Shown in pieces: positions 1-12,925 of a DNA stretch of 64,000 nt (its first letter is position 1; each line of letters starts with the position of its first letter). Below the pieces are notes generated by a model. The model saw only the letters and a list, made by a program, of their open reading frames with translations, was not told the DNA's origin and searched no databases. Position numbers and translations under genes: made by a program. The DNA is from Dendrophyllia cribrosa (Eukaryota; Cnidaria; Anthozoa; Scleractinia; Dendrophylliidae): assembly GCA_024195265.1 (NCBI GenBank), contig JAJLRJ010000004.1, forward strand, positions 45,533,337-45,597,336, given 5' to 3'.

Positions 1-630
1 AATTCATCGAAAATGTTATTTGACTTTCATGATTGCCATTATTCATCCTTTCATGACATCATCATTATGGCTGTCAAGAACATAAAGCATCAAGAACAAA
101 AAACGCCACCTATTCATGTGCTTGGTAATGTGGGAGAACTTGGATAGCCGTGAGAACAACTGTTCGCAGACTTCGGTGTTTACATTCTGTGAATAAGAAA
201 AATAAAGAAATTACTGTCGCAGACATGGATTTTGAGTATTCCACAATAATTATAGTACAAATTAATAATATTTTGGGTGAGCCATAGTCATGCTATCTTC
301 TCAATCACAGACTGCCTTTTCTACAAAATGCACGAACTATATATTAATTGATTAAGAAGTAAAATATGCTTCCTTTAAGAATGAAAGGTCTCAAAAACAG
401 TTATTATTAACTGTCATATCTAAAAGACCCCCCCCCCCCCCCTCCCCATAATGGACATCAACAGCCATATAATAGTGGCTTCTTTATAAATCTTTTTTCC
501 CCTTGGTCTTTGAAGAATATGAACTGTTAAAAAATGGTTTTTAACTTCACTCTCCTGTTTAATATCCCTGATAGACCTATTGTCAGAATAAATATAAAAC
601 ATTGATACAAATGAAACAAAAAGGAATTCA
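1..630. other. No gene seen; poly(C) run
   Basis: AT-rich host DNA with no supported coding region. A run of C interrupted by one T lies at about 428-446. The short open frames crossing it are low-complexity and unconvincing. Confidence 0.5.
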
Positions 631-1414
631 TTAAGGTGGCTGAACACAGTTTCACTGTACCTATGCGTCATTCATTGTCATTTTAAAACCACTAACGTCT
701 GGGCGCCCAAAATTGGTGAAGCATAAGATTAAGCAACAAGCTCTATATGTTGACATTTTTGTTGAGCTTTTAGGGTGTTGCCATGGCAACATGGTGGATT
801 ATAAATCACTCTGCAATATTTGGTTTCATTTATTTTCAGAAAATCTATAGTCATTACATTTTGTCCATCATTTGTCTCCAGTAAACTCGTAAAAAAATTC
901 GCATGTTAACACTGGTCTCACGTAATTTTGACAGAGGGATCTTCCGTAATTTGCTGTTTAATATGTTTGCGTTTTGTAAAAATCTCCTTTGTTAGATTTC
1001 AAATTTCTGATGGCAGGTGAGCTCGGCATATTATTGTGCCAAATTTCATGAAATTCTAATGAATGGTACCGTAGAAATTAGCACATTTCCGAGGAAAGTC
1101 GTTAAAACATCCAGTCACAATTTAATGGTCAACTGCGCATGCGTTGCATTTGACTGGGTTCTCGATCCAAAGACAAAAATGACCAAAAAGGCAGTGTATT
1201 TTTCAATGGTTCTATATATTATCTATTGATTCAACAAACATTTTTACGAACAACAAATTGTTTTATTTTAAGACGAAAAATAACATGCTGAACAAAATAA
1301 AATGATTGCGAAATAGGCGCCACGTTTGTTTTTCTTAAAACTTTGCACGCTGACTCACATACATGTAAGCAGCTGAAATTGAAGACATGCGCAAACTGTG
1401 TTCAGCCACCTTAA
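631..1414. mobile_element. Non-autonomous TTAA-target element with GGTGGCT termini
   Basis: TTAA at 631-634 and 1411-1414 flanks a 776-bp segment. Its ends are inverted copies of GGTGGCTGAACACAGTTT, about 18 bp. No transposase is visible. A TTAA target is typical of piggyBac- and Kolobok-type transposons. The first bases GGTGGCT are shared with the large foldback in the PKS intron (53961-56308), so the two may be mobilised by the same enzyme; that link is inference. Confidence 0.7.
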
Positions 1415-2268
1415 ATCATTTCACAATAAAGTGCAGTTCTATTCATACAACACCAAACTGTTATTTTGACGGATGCAACAAATTTGCTGGTGTACAGTTG
1501 CGGTTTACTGGAAGAGTAGTAGAAGACAATTTATAGCAAGGAAGGGAGAGAATTGTGCCTATTTCCATCTGGTTTAACTTCTGTGCAACTGGGGTTTTCA
1601 TGGATCGCGAAGGGTTTTGAACAAATCTCTTTAAATGGCAGGCATCATCATAACAAATGGTGGCTACAAATATATATACAGTAAAGAAGAATGATTAAGT
1701 CCGGAGACAACATAAATCAGGTTATTTTATAATATATTTTAACATTTTTGTTACACAGGATTAATTGATGTTTTAGATGCTGATGTAATAATTCTTTCCT
1801 AAAATTTTTCGGAGGACGAGTTTAACCATACTATGTTATAAAACTCATGCAATTTATCTGAGAATACAAGAGCGTTTTTTTCTTTTTCCCTTTTCCCAGA
1901 AAAGCATTCAGTTGTATTGTTCCTGTTTTGTACTTTTTATGCAACAACATTTACAGCCCTGTCAAGATGTTCTGGCAGCCGGCAATTTGATTGGTTACAG
2001 TCAATTATTTGCTGTCTTCATCACACTGGAGTTCACAAATCATGACTAAGCCCTTATTACCTACTACTTCTGTTACCCTGCTTACCACTACAAAACATTC
2101 TGACAGGGCTGACATTTTTTTCAAGGAGGTGTGACTTTTCAGGACAAAATATTTATGTTTTACAGCAAACAAGTAACAAAGAACTCAAAAGAAAACCCCT
2201 GTTAGTGTTTTTGTAACTTAACATTTATGGTTATGCTTGTTTTGTGAAGCCAACTCAAATTGTTATAT
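1415..2268. other. No gene seen
   Basis: AT-rich sequence with no open frame of convincing composition and no clear repeat structure. Confidence 0.4.
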
Positions 2269-2506
2269 TTAAAGTGGATATAACCCCAAAAAACCTTTTT
2301 TGGCTTAAAAAAATCTTACTATTTTTCTGAACAAAATGCTGCAAAAATTTTCAATTTTCCTCAAAACCCTGATTTTTTATGGCCAGCCAAAGTTATGAAA
2401 AATTGCCATAATTTATTCCATTACTGAGTATGAAGTCTGGGTTCAAGTGATGTCATGGAAGGAGATGGATTTTTATCATCTCAAGGATTTCCAGTGACTT
2501 GTTGCC

Positions 2507-2731
2507 GTGAAAATAGCTCTGCAAAAATGCCAAATGACTTGTGTTGCCTACGGCTGCAAAAATATTTCGAACCCAAAAGCAGGAATTGGGCTTCATAAAA
2601 TACCTTACTTTAATGATGACCCTGTTGAGGCCAAAAGGCGATGCAAGAAATGGGTCGATTTTGTGAATGTGGTGTCCAGATACCCGGCAGCCGGGAAGTG
2701 TTTTCAAAATACTAGATCCCCGGAAGTCTGA
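2507..2731 (+). pseudogene. THAP zinc-finger fragment
   Basis: The frame encodes 74 residues. From about residue 9 it matches the start of a THAP domain: Met-Thr-Cys, a second Cys four residues on (CVAYGC), a Gly-His-Lys-Ile-Pro stretch (GIGLHKIPYF) and a Lys-Lys-Trp-Val segment (RCKKWVDFV). The C-terminal half (Cys-x2-His, AVPTIF box) is not recognisable after residue 55. It sits inside a TTAA-bounded element, so it is best read as transposase N-terminal remains. An exapted host exon is less likely. Confidence 0.55.
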
Positions 2732-2904
2732 AATTTTTATCGAATTTGCACAAAATATCTCGTTTAATTCTTCTGAGAATAGTTGATCTTTGTTTAGAAA
2801 TCTCCAGTGATTTCATGTATTATCTTGGCTTCGAAGTTAAAGAAATTTTCGAGCTTGGGTCTACTATAAAATCTTAATGGTTTTGACACACGTTCCTCTC
2901 AGTT

Positions 2905-3072
2905 TATATGTTGTGGTTCAAATTTTTTCTTGGTTTGAAAATTTTCAAACCAGTTAAATTTGTATTTTTCTTTGTCTGAGAATCATTATCATAATCTGAG
3001 ACAAAGAAAAATAAAAATCAAACTGGTTTGAAAATTTTTCAAACCAAAGAAAAATTTGAACCACAACATATA
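2905..3072. repeat. Foldback MITE nested in the THAP element
   Basis: The arms read TATATGTTGTGGTTCAAA inward from both sides with about 75-bp complementarity and a short loop near 2985. A second member of the family lies at 59045-59178 in a PKS intron with the same TTGTGGTTCAA ends. Confidence 0.7.
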
Positions 3073-4106
3073 CACTACCGAGTAAAGATGCGAGACGACC
3101 CATGATTCCCCAGGGTGGATTTCTGCCACCGCATGCTGTTGTATTTATTATTTATAATATGTGCATCCATGCCGGGGCGAAGTGTACAATTCAGTGCAAT
3201 TCAATGTTCAAAAGTTGTTTGGTATTTCTACAGTCTCATCGAGTACTCTCAGCAGGTTCGAATGAAAATTTTCATGGAAAAACGGTAAGAATTTCAGACT
3301 GCCAGATATCTAGGCCCAAGCTCGACAACTTCTTTAACTTGGAAACCAAGATTGGGGTTTTAAGGACGTTCGCGCTTATTGTTTATGCGCATCCTTACTG
3401 CGCACGCAATTCATGTCGCAACGTCATGCACGAGCGTGCGTGCAAGAGAAGAAATCTAAGCACATGAAGGGCTGGTAGCCGTTTTGTTAACTTTGCTTAG
3501 ATTTAACTCGCTTGGATGGTCGGTGACCCCCTATTTTTTTTTGATAGATAATTTTCTTTGCCAATTCTCGACAGATTGTAAAAAAATGAACAAAAAATCA
3601 ATGTAGGAAGTTTAAAGTTTTTCCATTTTTCTACCCGCGCGACATCGAATCCTCGCAACTTGCGGCTGTCAGAGTTTGCAAATGCTGCCGTTTACAGATT
3701 AGATTTCCTCTAAAGAACGTTACCAGTTGAACGAATTTGCTTAATAGACCCACTCATACAAAATTTGGCACAGAAAATTGCAGTTTAGAGATTCATTAAC
3801 AATATTTTTGGACTAACAGACATTGGGGCCATATCGAGTTGGGAAAGCCGATTTTTCGAAATTAGTGTCACCTTTCAGATATTTTGTCACCGAAACGAAG
3901 TCGGTGACACCCCATTTTTTTTTGCATTTTTGATACAAGTAATTCATTGCCTAACTGCAGCAAAGGTTTTATAAAAAAATCATTATTAGAAGATTTTCGC
4001 ACGAACGTCCTTAAGCAAGATTAAAATTTTTTGCGGCATTTTGTTCAGAAAAATAGTACGATTTTTTTTTAAGCAAAAATTTTTTTTGCAGTTATATCCA
4101 CTTTAA

Positions 4107-4692
4107 ACTCTACCCATCATACACTACAGGGCTGTCATTAAGCTTTGAACTTGCTGGTTTACAAGAATATACATGTAGGTGGTCATAAATTCATGATAGC
4201 AGCTATGGTTATTGTGCTTTAGTCAGTTATCAAACTTAGAGTTGTTGATGATCTTCAAGAGTTTGCCTACTTAAAAGACAGCCCTGTCACTTATATTCAA
4301 ATAATTACAAAAACTTACTAGTTGTTTCCATTTAAGGTTTCTCAAACAGATTGTTTAAGTCACGGTGCGGGACTTGAGATTTGCTCTCTGAGACAAATAT
4401 TTCCTTGACATCTACAACAATGGAGCAGGGTCTTTCCATTACTAAAATACCTGTGGAGAAATGAGAATTTAAGACACAGAAAATGTAAAGAAGAGCTATT
4501 AGTTTATTTGTTTGATGACAATTTATTATTGGACATAATTATACATGTATATGTACATCTGAATTGCAGCATAGTAGAACAACATTTTTTTCTAGTATAT
4601 TTTGTAACATAAAATTCACTTTATTTAACCACAGGGCAACCAAACGCTGTATTAGCTATGACATAATCATTTAATAAAAATATTGCTATTTA
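4107..4692. other. No gene seen
   Basis: AT-rich sequence without supported features. Confidence 0.35.
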
Positions 4693-4693
4693 C

Positions 4694-5891
4694 CTGTTTT
4701 CCTGTGTCTTTTGAGTCGTTTTGGAAGCGATTTGAACCAGAGCGAAGACGCTTGACCTTGCATGACAGGCTGCTTCAGTTCCTCGTCTTCACCGACACTC
4801 GCCTGATTTTGTGGTGCGCTCTTACTCTCCTGAGAAGCAGGCTCCTGATCTCTCTCACCCTCTGGCACTCTTTCTGATTCTCGCTCAGCTCTCGCTCGTT
4901 CAATAAACTTCAAGTCGACGTCATGGACACAGGGTTCGTACTCTTCTCAGATTTTAAAATTCCATGACTTTCCATGACCTTTTCCATGACCTTGTCAAAT
5001 TTTTCATGACCAAAAGTTCAACAGTTGTTTTCATAATTTTATCAAAACGGTCATTTTTTTAAATTTTTCATCTTGCCTTATTATTCCCACAACGTATGCT
5101 GCCTTAGTGATTTTGTACCATGAACATAATTTTCCATGACTTTCCATGACCCACACTTAAATTCCATGACTTTCCAGGTTTTTCCATGACCGTACGAACC
5201 CTGGGACAAGAGTGTGGTAATGCATGTCACAGCCTTCAACTTTACATGTGTTGTTACTAGGGCATTTCTTCAGTCAATGACTGGGTAGCAAACAAGAGAA
5301 GCAGTGTTTATCCAGAACTTTCTCTTTTTTGATTGTCAACATCTCTTTGAACTTTTTACACTCTTCTAACTTGTGGTTAGCTGACTTGTGAACTGGGTAT
5401 TTCTTCGCTGTACTTTTGGTGCGTGAAGAATGTTCTCCTGTCGCTCCTGCAAACAGCTTTGCCCATCGCCTTTCCTGGAGTCAGACCGTTTCTATTCTTT
5501 CTTCTCCAGCTTCCATCGTTGTTTAGACTCGCTGATTTTTGCCTCTTTCTCCAGCCAATTGGCAAAAGACTCCCACATCTTTGGTTTTCCTTCAACAAAC
5601 GCAGGGAAGTTTCGCTACATTTGCCTCAGGGACTTGTGATTTAAGCTCACGAACAAAGGCATGCTCCATGTATATACCCATCAGCTCGGAAACCGTTTCT
5701 TGATATTGCCTGTTCTGGTCACTCTTTTCTTTTCCTATGACTGGAAATTGGTCTACGCGATTTTTAGCCACTGACACAACCGTGTCTATGCAACGAAAAC
5801 GTTCGTCGAGCGACGCTCCATGCTTTTTTATATTTGTCTGAACCTGGCATAAATTTTCCGAGACATGTTTTTGCCTCTCGTTCAACAGCAT
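4694..5891 (-). pseudogene. Possible decayed minus-strand exons, unidentified
   Basis: Two minus-strand stretches look protein-coding. The first, 5620-5891, is preceded by an acceptor-like CTGCACTGTAG and encodes a charged helical peptide. After about 5620 the likely reading continues in another frame (Trp-rich, with Ala-Asn-Trp-Leu-Glu-Lys) to a stop near 5495. The second, 4694-4913, is Glu/Arg-rich and ends at a donor-like CAG/GTAAAT. A 274-bp MITE lies between them. The composition resembles retroelement gag-like or host coiled-coil protein, but no family is recognised and the frames are broken. Confidence 0.3.
4925..5208. mobile_element. 274-bp MITE, CAGGGTTCGTAC ends
   Basis: Element 4930-5203 begins CAGGGTTCGTAC and ends with its complement. 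It is flanked by a direct duplication GGACA (4925-4929, 5204-5208). The interior carries several copies of TTCCATGAC motifs in both orientations. There is no coding capacity. Confidence 0.75.
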
Positions 5892-7271
5892 CTACAGTGC
5901 AGGTCAGAGTAAAGCGAACCATATATATGATATGCATCAAGTAAGTGTATGGAGCAAAGCTCATTAGTATGTATAAGCTTAGCTCACTGTTTTCCCTATT
6001 GTTGATATTTTATTGTTTTTTTAATGGCCTGGCATTCTGAATTTAGTTGAAAAATCAACATGTGCTTCTATATATCTGGCACATGTAGGGGACACGAACT
6101 GCTAAATTGATCTGACAGAATCGGTCAAACAAATAGTAAACTATTAGCCAGTCTTATGTTAACAGTAAACAGGATTGATAAAACAATTTGTTGCTGTTTC
6201 TGAATTATCTCTTTACAGCTAGTAGAACTGAAGATATAATTGCTTGCCGCAACGTTGACAGTCCGGTTTGAAGTCACAAAGTAGCGACTACTATATCTTT
6301 CCCTGAAGGAAATTTTAGATCAATAAAGCAAACATTGTGTGACACCGCATACTCTCGATACAAAAATCGGAATGAAATGCCTCGAAACCGAAATTACTTG
6401 TAGAATATGATTGTAAACAAAAGTGAAAAAGTTACACATTGTAATCATCATACATGAACTCAATGCCGTGAAGCATTTTCGAGTTTCGAAACCGTTGCAG
6501 AACCTTTTGTGCGAGGTTTGGATTAAATATTTTTGGCTGACTAGATCTTCTCTAGATCCTACGTGCACCAGCAGCATTTTCGTTCGCGGTCCTTTTAAAT
6601 AAATAAAGCAGTGGGAAAGCTTTCGCTTGTTTGTAAGATAAATCCATGTTAAATTCTTTCAACAATCTGCAAAGCTTTCTGATCATGAGACAATAAGGAC
6701 TTGCACTGAATGTTGTGTTACATAATGATTTTTTCAGCATCAGAATGTTCGCCATTCAATTGACAAGATCAGATTTCATGTTCAAGCATATGCTAATTTG
6801 TTGAAAACTTGAACTCAAAGAAATGTTTTTATCAGGTCTCTTTCAGAAAGAAGCGATACTATTTATACAGAAATTATCAAATGAAAGATACAAGAGTATT
6901 TCAAACCAAAAACAACACTTCTGTATAACTCACACCTGTTGAAATGATTCTGTGAATCTTTGCTAACTTATGCTAACTGTTTACCCCAATCTATGCTAAT
7001 TGTTTTCCTTTATCATCTCTGCCTTTACCGAGTACTTTATTACATTGAAGGACGATGAAACCATGTTTGTCGCTTTGACTTGAAGGCCAGAGAATGATGA
7101 ACATGAGCAAGCTGCCTCGAATCCCAAGTACATTAGCCACGCAAAATTCATGTGTAAAATTCTTTCTGAACTTCATGTTAAAACAAATCTTGAATGAAAC
7201 TAAATAATAATCAAATTTAAAGACTGCAGGGAAAGTTATGTAGCAAAAAAAAAAAACAAATTTAGCTATAC
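5892..7271. other. No gene seen
   Basis: AT-rich host DNA. Short frames are present but none has a recognisable domain, splice signals or biased composition. Confidence 0.35.
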
Positions 7272-7984
7272 TTAAGGCTGGTTTTCATTGGCAACGGAGT
7301 CGGACTCATAAGAGCACTTCCGACCTCAGTAGAAATTGTACTATTGATCCCGGACATCCTTTCAAATTGCCTTGAAAATCAGCCCACCTCACGCACCGTT
7401 GATTTCACTCCACAGTTTTAAAAAAGTTCATCACGTGATGAAATTTTTGTTGACCGCAAGTCGACCAAAAGATCGGTAACGTTTAACTTGCGAAGAATGA
7501 ATTTAAACTATTATGCCTAATAAATACGGTAATATATTTCTTGAACTTAACTTCCTGTAGCTTGTAATTGAAAAGGAAGAACTGTTTTTCTAGGAAAGGT
7601 ATTATCTGAGCACATTTGATGACTGCAAGTTAAAATTCATTCAACGGAAGTTTACCGGTTATGTGATGTAACCGATCATGTTGTCGATTTGCGGTCAACA
7701 GAATTTTGATCGAGTGATGAACTTTTTTCAAACTGCGGAGTGAAACCAGCGGTGCGTGAAGCGGGCTGATTTTCAAGGCAATTTGAAAGGACGTCCGGGA
7801 TCAATAGTAAGTGGAGTCAAGCTTGACGGAATCGGAGTCGGAAGAATCAGAATGGTTCCATTTTCTTCCAATTCCGCTTATGACTCCGTAATCTTCTGAT
7901 TCCGTTGGTTTGATTTTCACTAGATCATAACGCTTTCAATTCTGATTATGACTCCGACTCCGTTGTAGTGAAAACCAACCTTTA
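7272..7984. mobile_element. Foldback element with a second foldback inside
   Basis: The outer ends are inverted copies of GGCTGGTTTTCA and of GGAGTCGGA-type motifs. The left flank is TTAA (7272-7275); the right flank is TTTA, probably mutated. Inside, 7337-7810 forms another inverted repeat with arms of about 130 bp (both read TTGATCCCGGAC near their outer ends). This is a foldback inserted within a foldback. Confidence 0.65.
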
Positions 7985-9850
7985 GTTGTCGTTGAAAAGT
8001 GCATCAAATTTGCATGTCAAAAGGGTAATTTGAAACCTAAATACAGACCAATTGCGCTTCCAATAATTCTCTGTTATCCTTGTAGTTTCGCTCGCCAATT
8101 TAAGGCTAATAAACGGCAAGAGAACGGCTTGAACGGCTCAAACGGATAGCCGTTATCATCCTTTTTTGGCTTAAGAGGTCACTATTTAATCAACCATGAG
8201 CGGTCAATTTATTGTAAACAAAAGTCTCTTTTTATATGCCAAGCAGCAGAAAGACGGCCTGTTTAATTTACATTTTAGAAGTCGGATTATATCAAAGAGA
8301 TAATTATAATATGAAGAACTCCTTTGCCTTTGCCAGCCGAAGAAAGTGGAAAAAGCGAGCTGTGAATAGCCGCCATAGCACGGATCTATCTTGTCTGTCA
8401 AATCTGCTAATCGATAGAGCGTGCTGTAGGGTATAACCGCATAGTGACGCGAGCAAGCACTTGAAAGTGGCTTGATTACATTGGCAATATAGTAAATAAC
8501 AAAGCGAGCAACATTCCCGGAACAATAACACTTGAAATAATGTTCGCTATTTTTCTGCTGTACAAGATTAAAATCTCCATACATCCAGATATAATTTTAT
8601 CAGCAACAATAAGATTTAAGGCCACTTGTTTTATACATTGGCAGTAACTGAGAAGCAAGCGAGAGAGCAAGATTCATGAAAGACAAAACTTAAAGAATAC
8701 TTGGACGTTTGAACACTATTCAGTTCAGTACTAGCTGTGATTTCCTTTCTCAGAACAATTCATTTTTTTTCCTTTATAGACAAGCGACGAGTTACACAAT
8801 GTATTTCTGAAGCGAGCAAGATTGGAAATGATACATTGTAGCTTTGTTGATATCAGCGGTAACTGAGAAGTGAGTGAGATTCATAAAATGTGACCTGATT
8901 TGGGAAACTGACACTAACGGATATCGTTTAACGGCTTGAAAGCATTTTGGTTAGTTTCGATCACTACTGAAGTAAAAACTAGTCGGCACTTTGTGCGAAA
9001 CGTTTTGGCGGATTATGATCTCAATAACTGCTCCATCCCAAGAACGAGAGTAGTGGCGCCACGAACAAAGATTGTGGTAGATGTAATTGAATTTCTAGAA
9101 ATGGAAAAAAAAGGAAAAACTATGCAAACCCAGTGTCACCTGTTCAGAACTGCAGCAGAGACTTATTTATTCATGTTTATATTCAGTTGAAACAGTTGTG
9201 TTACGGCTGCTAGTTTGGATCCTCCAAACACTCCAAGGCCAAAGTTCTACAGATGTCTGGCACTATACATGTAAAGAAGAGGTTAATAAAATTGTTTTTT
9301 GTTTTCTTTAAACTTGAAATTGTGTAGTTGTATTCTTCCCTATACTACAGATTCAATGTCATCCTCTGTGATGTTTTTTACGTGGGAATTTTTCTAAGAA
9401 AAATAAAAAACTGCGGGTTTTTACAACACCAAATTTGTTTCAAATGGCCCATAATTTAGGATCAAAACTAACCAATAAAAAATCAGACAGTTTCCTGAGA
9501 GGTCTGCAAGTTCAAGTAGTTTCAAATTTATTTTCAGATGCATTGTCTACATGCTGCAAAGGTATTGGTCTGTTTACCAAAAACTTTAGCATCCTTTGTT
9601 CTCAAAACACGTTCTGATTGGCGAATTTTCTTCCAACTGGCCCAGTTCGAGTGTTTGCACTGTAATGTTGATGCCTATCCATTTTGAATTTTTACCTTGC
9701 CGTTCGAACAGTTTGTGAAACCATTTTAATGCTATTGCCAATCCGTCTGATAAATTTGCTCATCCATTCGAACGGTTTGAGAAACCGTTTAAACGCTTTT
9801 GATGGCCGTTTACTATCCGTTTCGTATCCGTTTTTTCAAGCCGATATCTG
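7985..9850. other. No gene seen; dispersed repeat copy at about 8690-8850
   Basis: A segment near 8690-8850 (with AGAATACTTGGA and ACAAGCGA.GAGTTA) recurs diverged at about 10530-10690 in the same orientation, so the two are copies of one dispersed or locally duplicated repeat. Otherwise only short, unsupported open frames are present. Confidence 0.45.
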
Positions 9851-10495
9851 TTAGGCCCCGACCACACTAATGCATCTTCATTTGAAAATGCATACGTTTT
9901 GATGCATTTTCGCCTGTCGCCCACACTAAAACACCCAAAAATGCTGATGCAAACAGAGACTTTTGAAAACGCTTCGTTTCTAATGTGGACAGGTGAAAAC
10001 GGAGACTTTTGAAAACCATGATGTAAATCGCAGCATCTATCACCTTTACTGCGCCTTTCAATAACATGTGGAATTTGAAATTCAAATTTCCACCAACAGT
10101 TACATTTTTCACTGCCGTCAATCATCTTAGCTTACCTCTCAAGAAACAGATCTTCACTTCAATGAGTTCTAAAGGTCACGTCCGTGCATTATGATTGGTA
10201 GATTTCGATCCATTTTGTTTGTTCCTTTTTTCATGGTCCGTTGGCTTTCGTATTAATTCTGATTGACGGCAGCGAAAAACGCAACCGTTGGTGGAGATTT
10301 GAATTTCAAATTCCACATGTTATTCAAAGGCGCAGTAACACATGCACAATCCCCGGGCCCAGTCGTTTTCATCGTTTTAGTGTGGACAGGTGAAAATGAT
10401 GCAAAAATGCTAGTGTGGGTGAAAATATTTTGCTTCGATTTCTTCGAGATGAAAACAGAGACTTTTGAAAACGCATTAGTGTGATCGGGGCCTTA
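9851..10495. mobile_element. PIF/Harbinger-like MITE (TTA target), GGCCCCGA ends
   Basis: TTA (9851-9853 and 10493-10495) flanks a 639-bp foldback. Its ends are inverted GGCCCCGA-CACACTAATGC and its arms extend to about 10120 and 10260. The TWA target and GGCC-type termini suit PIF/Harbinger. The open frames on each arm are mirror images of each other and not genes. Confidence 0.7.
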
Positions 10496-10928
10496 GTGTA
10501 CGTTTTATCAAAACAGGTCACAAATACCAAAGAACATTCAAAGAATACTTGGATCTTTGAAACGCTGTTTGGTTCAGTATTAACTGTGAGTTTCTTTTTC
10601 CAGAACAAAAAATTCCTTTTTCTTTTCTTGATAAACAAGCGATGAGTTATTTGTGAAGTGAGCAAGATTGGAAATATGACAGCTTTAACTGACGTTTTCA
10701 TACTTTGCAAATGTTTTTCTTGTTAGTGGCCGCTTTTCCAGACCTAAATATTTCTCTATTTTGCACAACAATGCCACACAAAGCAAACTTATGACAATGA
10801 ATAACAAAAGCATAGACGCACGCGTCACTGACACGTATATAGACGCATCAGTGAGAATGCATATACGCGTCAGACGTGCATTGCGTCTGCGATGTTCGCT
10901 TAATTCTGACCTGCACTGTAACAGAAAT

Positions 10929-11632
10929 TTAAGTTTCTCTGTTCCATCGTAAACTCCCCTTTTGTCAATTTCCACTTTAAACGCTGCTTTGAATATGGAG
11001 TACTCCAGTGGATTTCCGCTGAATTTCATGATGTTCGGTTTGACTATTTTAATGAAAGCTGGAAGCATTTTCTCAAACAGTTCATCCACATGTAAGTTTG
11101 ACACACTTGGGCTCCCTGTGGCACAGTTTTCCCGCCAAGCTGGTTCCTTTTTACCACATGATTCGCTTGTTTCTCGTTTATTTGGATTAATTTCCCTTTC
11201 TGCTGCTTCCCCTGAATTAAAATGCTTTCCTTGTTCGCCAGGTCGTTTGTCACCAGTAATATTCTGAGTGTTAGGAGCCGAATTCAACTCTAAGCGCGAG
11301 ACACGATCGTGTATTCTATCAATCGGCAATTCGCTCAGCTCTTCATCATCAATATCTCCATTGTTAGACAAACGTTCCTCTCGGGCCATTGCATCTTCGT
11401 ACTGATACTCTAATCTTGATTCTTCGGCTCTTTTCTTAAGTTGCAGAAGCTTTGCACATTGCTGTGCTTCGTCGCGTAAGAGTTTGATTTCTTCTTCGCA
11501 CTCTCGCTCGGCCATTTTTAGCTCCAGGGCAAGCTTTCTTTCGCAAAATTGAACTCTTGCTCGACTTAGATGAAGTCGTGGACATATTAGACGTAAAAAG
11601 TGGCAGTGTTTGGTTTCTCCGTCCGTTGTCAC
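10929..11632 (-). pseudogene. BEL/Pao-type gag fragment (DUF1759 region)
   Basis: A minus-strand frame encodes a Glu/Lys-rich coiled coil (about residues 30-90 of the open frame), a low-complexity linker, then a segment with Lys-Phe-Ser-Gly-Asn-Pro-Leu-Glu-Tyr and Thr-Glu-Lys-Leu-Lys-Phe-Leu-Leu. That segment is the hallmark start of the DUF1759 domain in BEL/Pao gag. Homology stops abruptly near 10932. A Ser-rich N-terminus (MSTTSSKSSKSS) lies in another frame at about 11560-11605, so the N-terminal part is frameshifted. No protease, RT or integrase follows, so this is a truncated retroelement relic. Confidence 0.65.
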
Positions 11633-11689
11633 TCATTTCGATGTAGATTTGGACGAGTCTTTCGTATGTCATTCACAGTTGATGTTGTT

Positions 11690-12560
11690 GTTGATGAACA
11701 CGCTTACCGCGGTTACGGCGGTTCAATAATTTTCTCGCTTGACGCTTGAACTCACTGGATATCCGGCGCATAAAGAACCAAATGTCGATGGGACGACATT
11801 TAACACAACTCGATGGTTCGAACAAAACAGATTTGATGACGAATTACTCTGTTTTACACTTCAGAATAATGTGCACGCTTTACAAAACTCGAACTCACAA
11901 CACAACTCTATCACGTGACCGACTTTCGGTCCACTTTGGCCGCGCACGCTCGTTTATTCGATCGGCGTCACGTTTTCGCCTGCTTCCCTGTGGAAGCACA
12001 CGCTTATTAAATATATTTCCTTTCTCGTGCACACCCTTTAAGAACGAGGAAGGTTCATGTTGTGTTGTTGTTCATGTGTTATTGTCTCATGCGACCGCAT
12101 TCCGGTGAGTCCGGTAGACTTTCACGACGACAGGTCGTGTAGAACCGAGCACACGCTTAATATGTTTCCTTTCTCGTGCACACGCTTTAAGAACGAGGAA
12201 GGTTCATGTTGTGTTGTGTCTTACGCAACCACACTTTCGGTCCACTTTGGCGCGCTTGTTTATTCGTTCGGCGTCACGTTTTCGCCTGCTTTCCTGTGGA
12301 AAAGCGTGTTTGTGGCCTTACACTTTTAGAACGAGGTAAACATGCATATTTGTCTTGTTTGTCCCAGCACGCTCGTTTGTTTCGTGTTGTTTATTTTTTC
12401 AGTCTCTCACGAACTGACTTTTCCGTGAGACGGGTCGACTGTTGTTGCGACGAGTCGTCACGACCTGGTCGGGTCGTCACGATCCGTCAACTTATTTCAC
12501 CCCCACTCCATCTGCAATGCTGACTTCCGGTAAGTGTAGTTAACTTCCGTTTCGAACTTC
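11690..12560. repeat. GC-richer region with staggered duplications
   Basis: Blocks recur in direct orientation. TTCGGTCCACTTTGGC occurs near 11925 and 12237, with CGTCACGTTTTCGCCTGC following each. A TTTCCTTTCTCGTGCACAC block with AGAACGAGGAAGGTTCATG occurs near 12017 and 12164. It lies on the 5' side of the minus-strand BEL/Pao gag fragment, so it could be LTR or leader remains; I cannot define LTR ends. Confidence 0.45.
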
Positions 12561-12598
12561 ACGACCTGACTTCCGGTAAGACGGGTCGTCTCAAAGGG

Positions 12599-12925
12599 GT
12601 GACGACCCGAATCAGTTGGTGTATATTGGACATGACTGAGAGGTTGACTAACCACAGCGCAAGAAAGACAGTCGTGAAGAACCTTCGGGCAGCCAACGTA
12701 GAGAGGCAGTCCATAATTCAGGTGACCGGTCACGCAAATGAGAATTCGCTGAACGACTACGATGAAGGAAGCGAAAAGGAGCAGTGGCACTTATCCAACA
12801 TCATTAGCAAAGCTCCTCCTCTTCAACAAGTAGTCTCCCACAGTTTCCCTGGTCCGATGTGGTCTTTTCCGTCAACATCTCAAGCATCCAGCAACTCATC
12901 CATCACAGAACAGGTGCGTTCACCG
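12599..12925 (+). pseudogene. Tyrosine-recombinase C-terminal fragment (Crypton/DIRS-like)
   Basis: The frame contains a catalytic-type His-x2-Arg (NHSARKT), then Ile-Gln-Val-Thr-Gly-His about 20 residues on, then Asn-Asp-Tyr. These are the His, Arg, His and Tyr positions of the tyrosine-recombinase C-terminal half as seen in Crypton- and DIRS-derived proteins. The N-terminal half with the first Arg is absent. GAACAG/GTGCGT at the 3' end could be a splice donor. This is a mobile-element remnant or an exon of a domesticated recombinase-like gene; the former is more likely given the surroundings. Confidence 0.6.

Larger units (their letters stand above)
2269..4106. mobile_element. TTAA-target element with THAP remnant (Kolobok-like?)
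   Basis: TTAA at 2269-2272 and 4103-4106 bounds an 1830-bp segment. Its ends, starting AGTGGATATAAC, are imperfect inverted repeats of roughly 80 bp. Inside lies a plus-strand THAP zinc-finger fragment. Kolobok transposases carry THAP domains and target TTAA, so this superfamily fits better than the P element, which makes 8-bp duplications. The element is degenerate, no catalytic domain is visible, and an unrelated foldback MITE has inserted at 2905-3072. Confidence 0.6.

Noticed and set aside
2507..2731. THAP fragment as an active host THAP gene
   Set aside because: Only the first half of the domain is recognisable, and it lies between TTAA-flanked inverted repeats.
9760..10710. Paired open frames of 113-121 codons
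   Set aside because: They are mirror frames on the two arms of the TTA-flanked foldback at 9854-10492 and in the neighbouring repeat copy.
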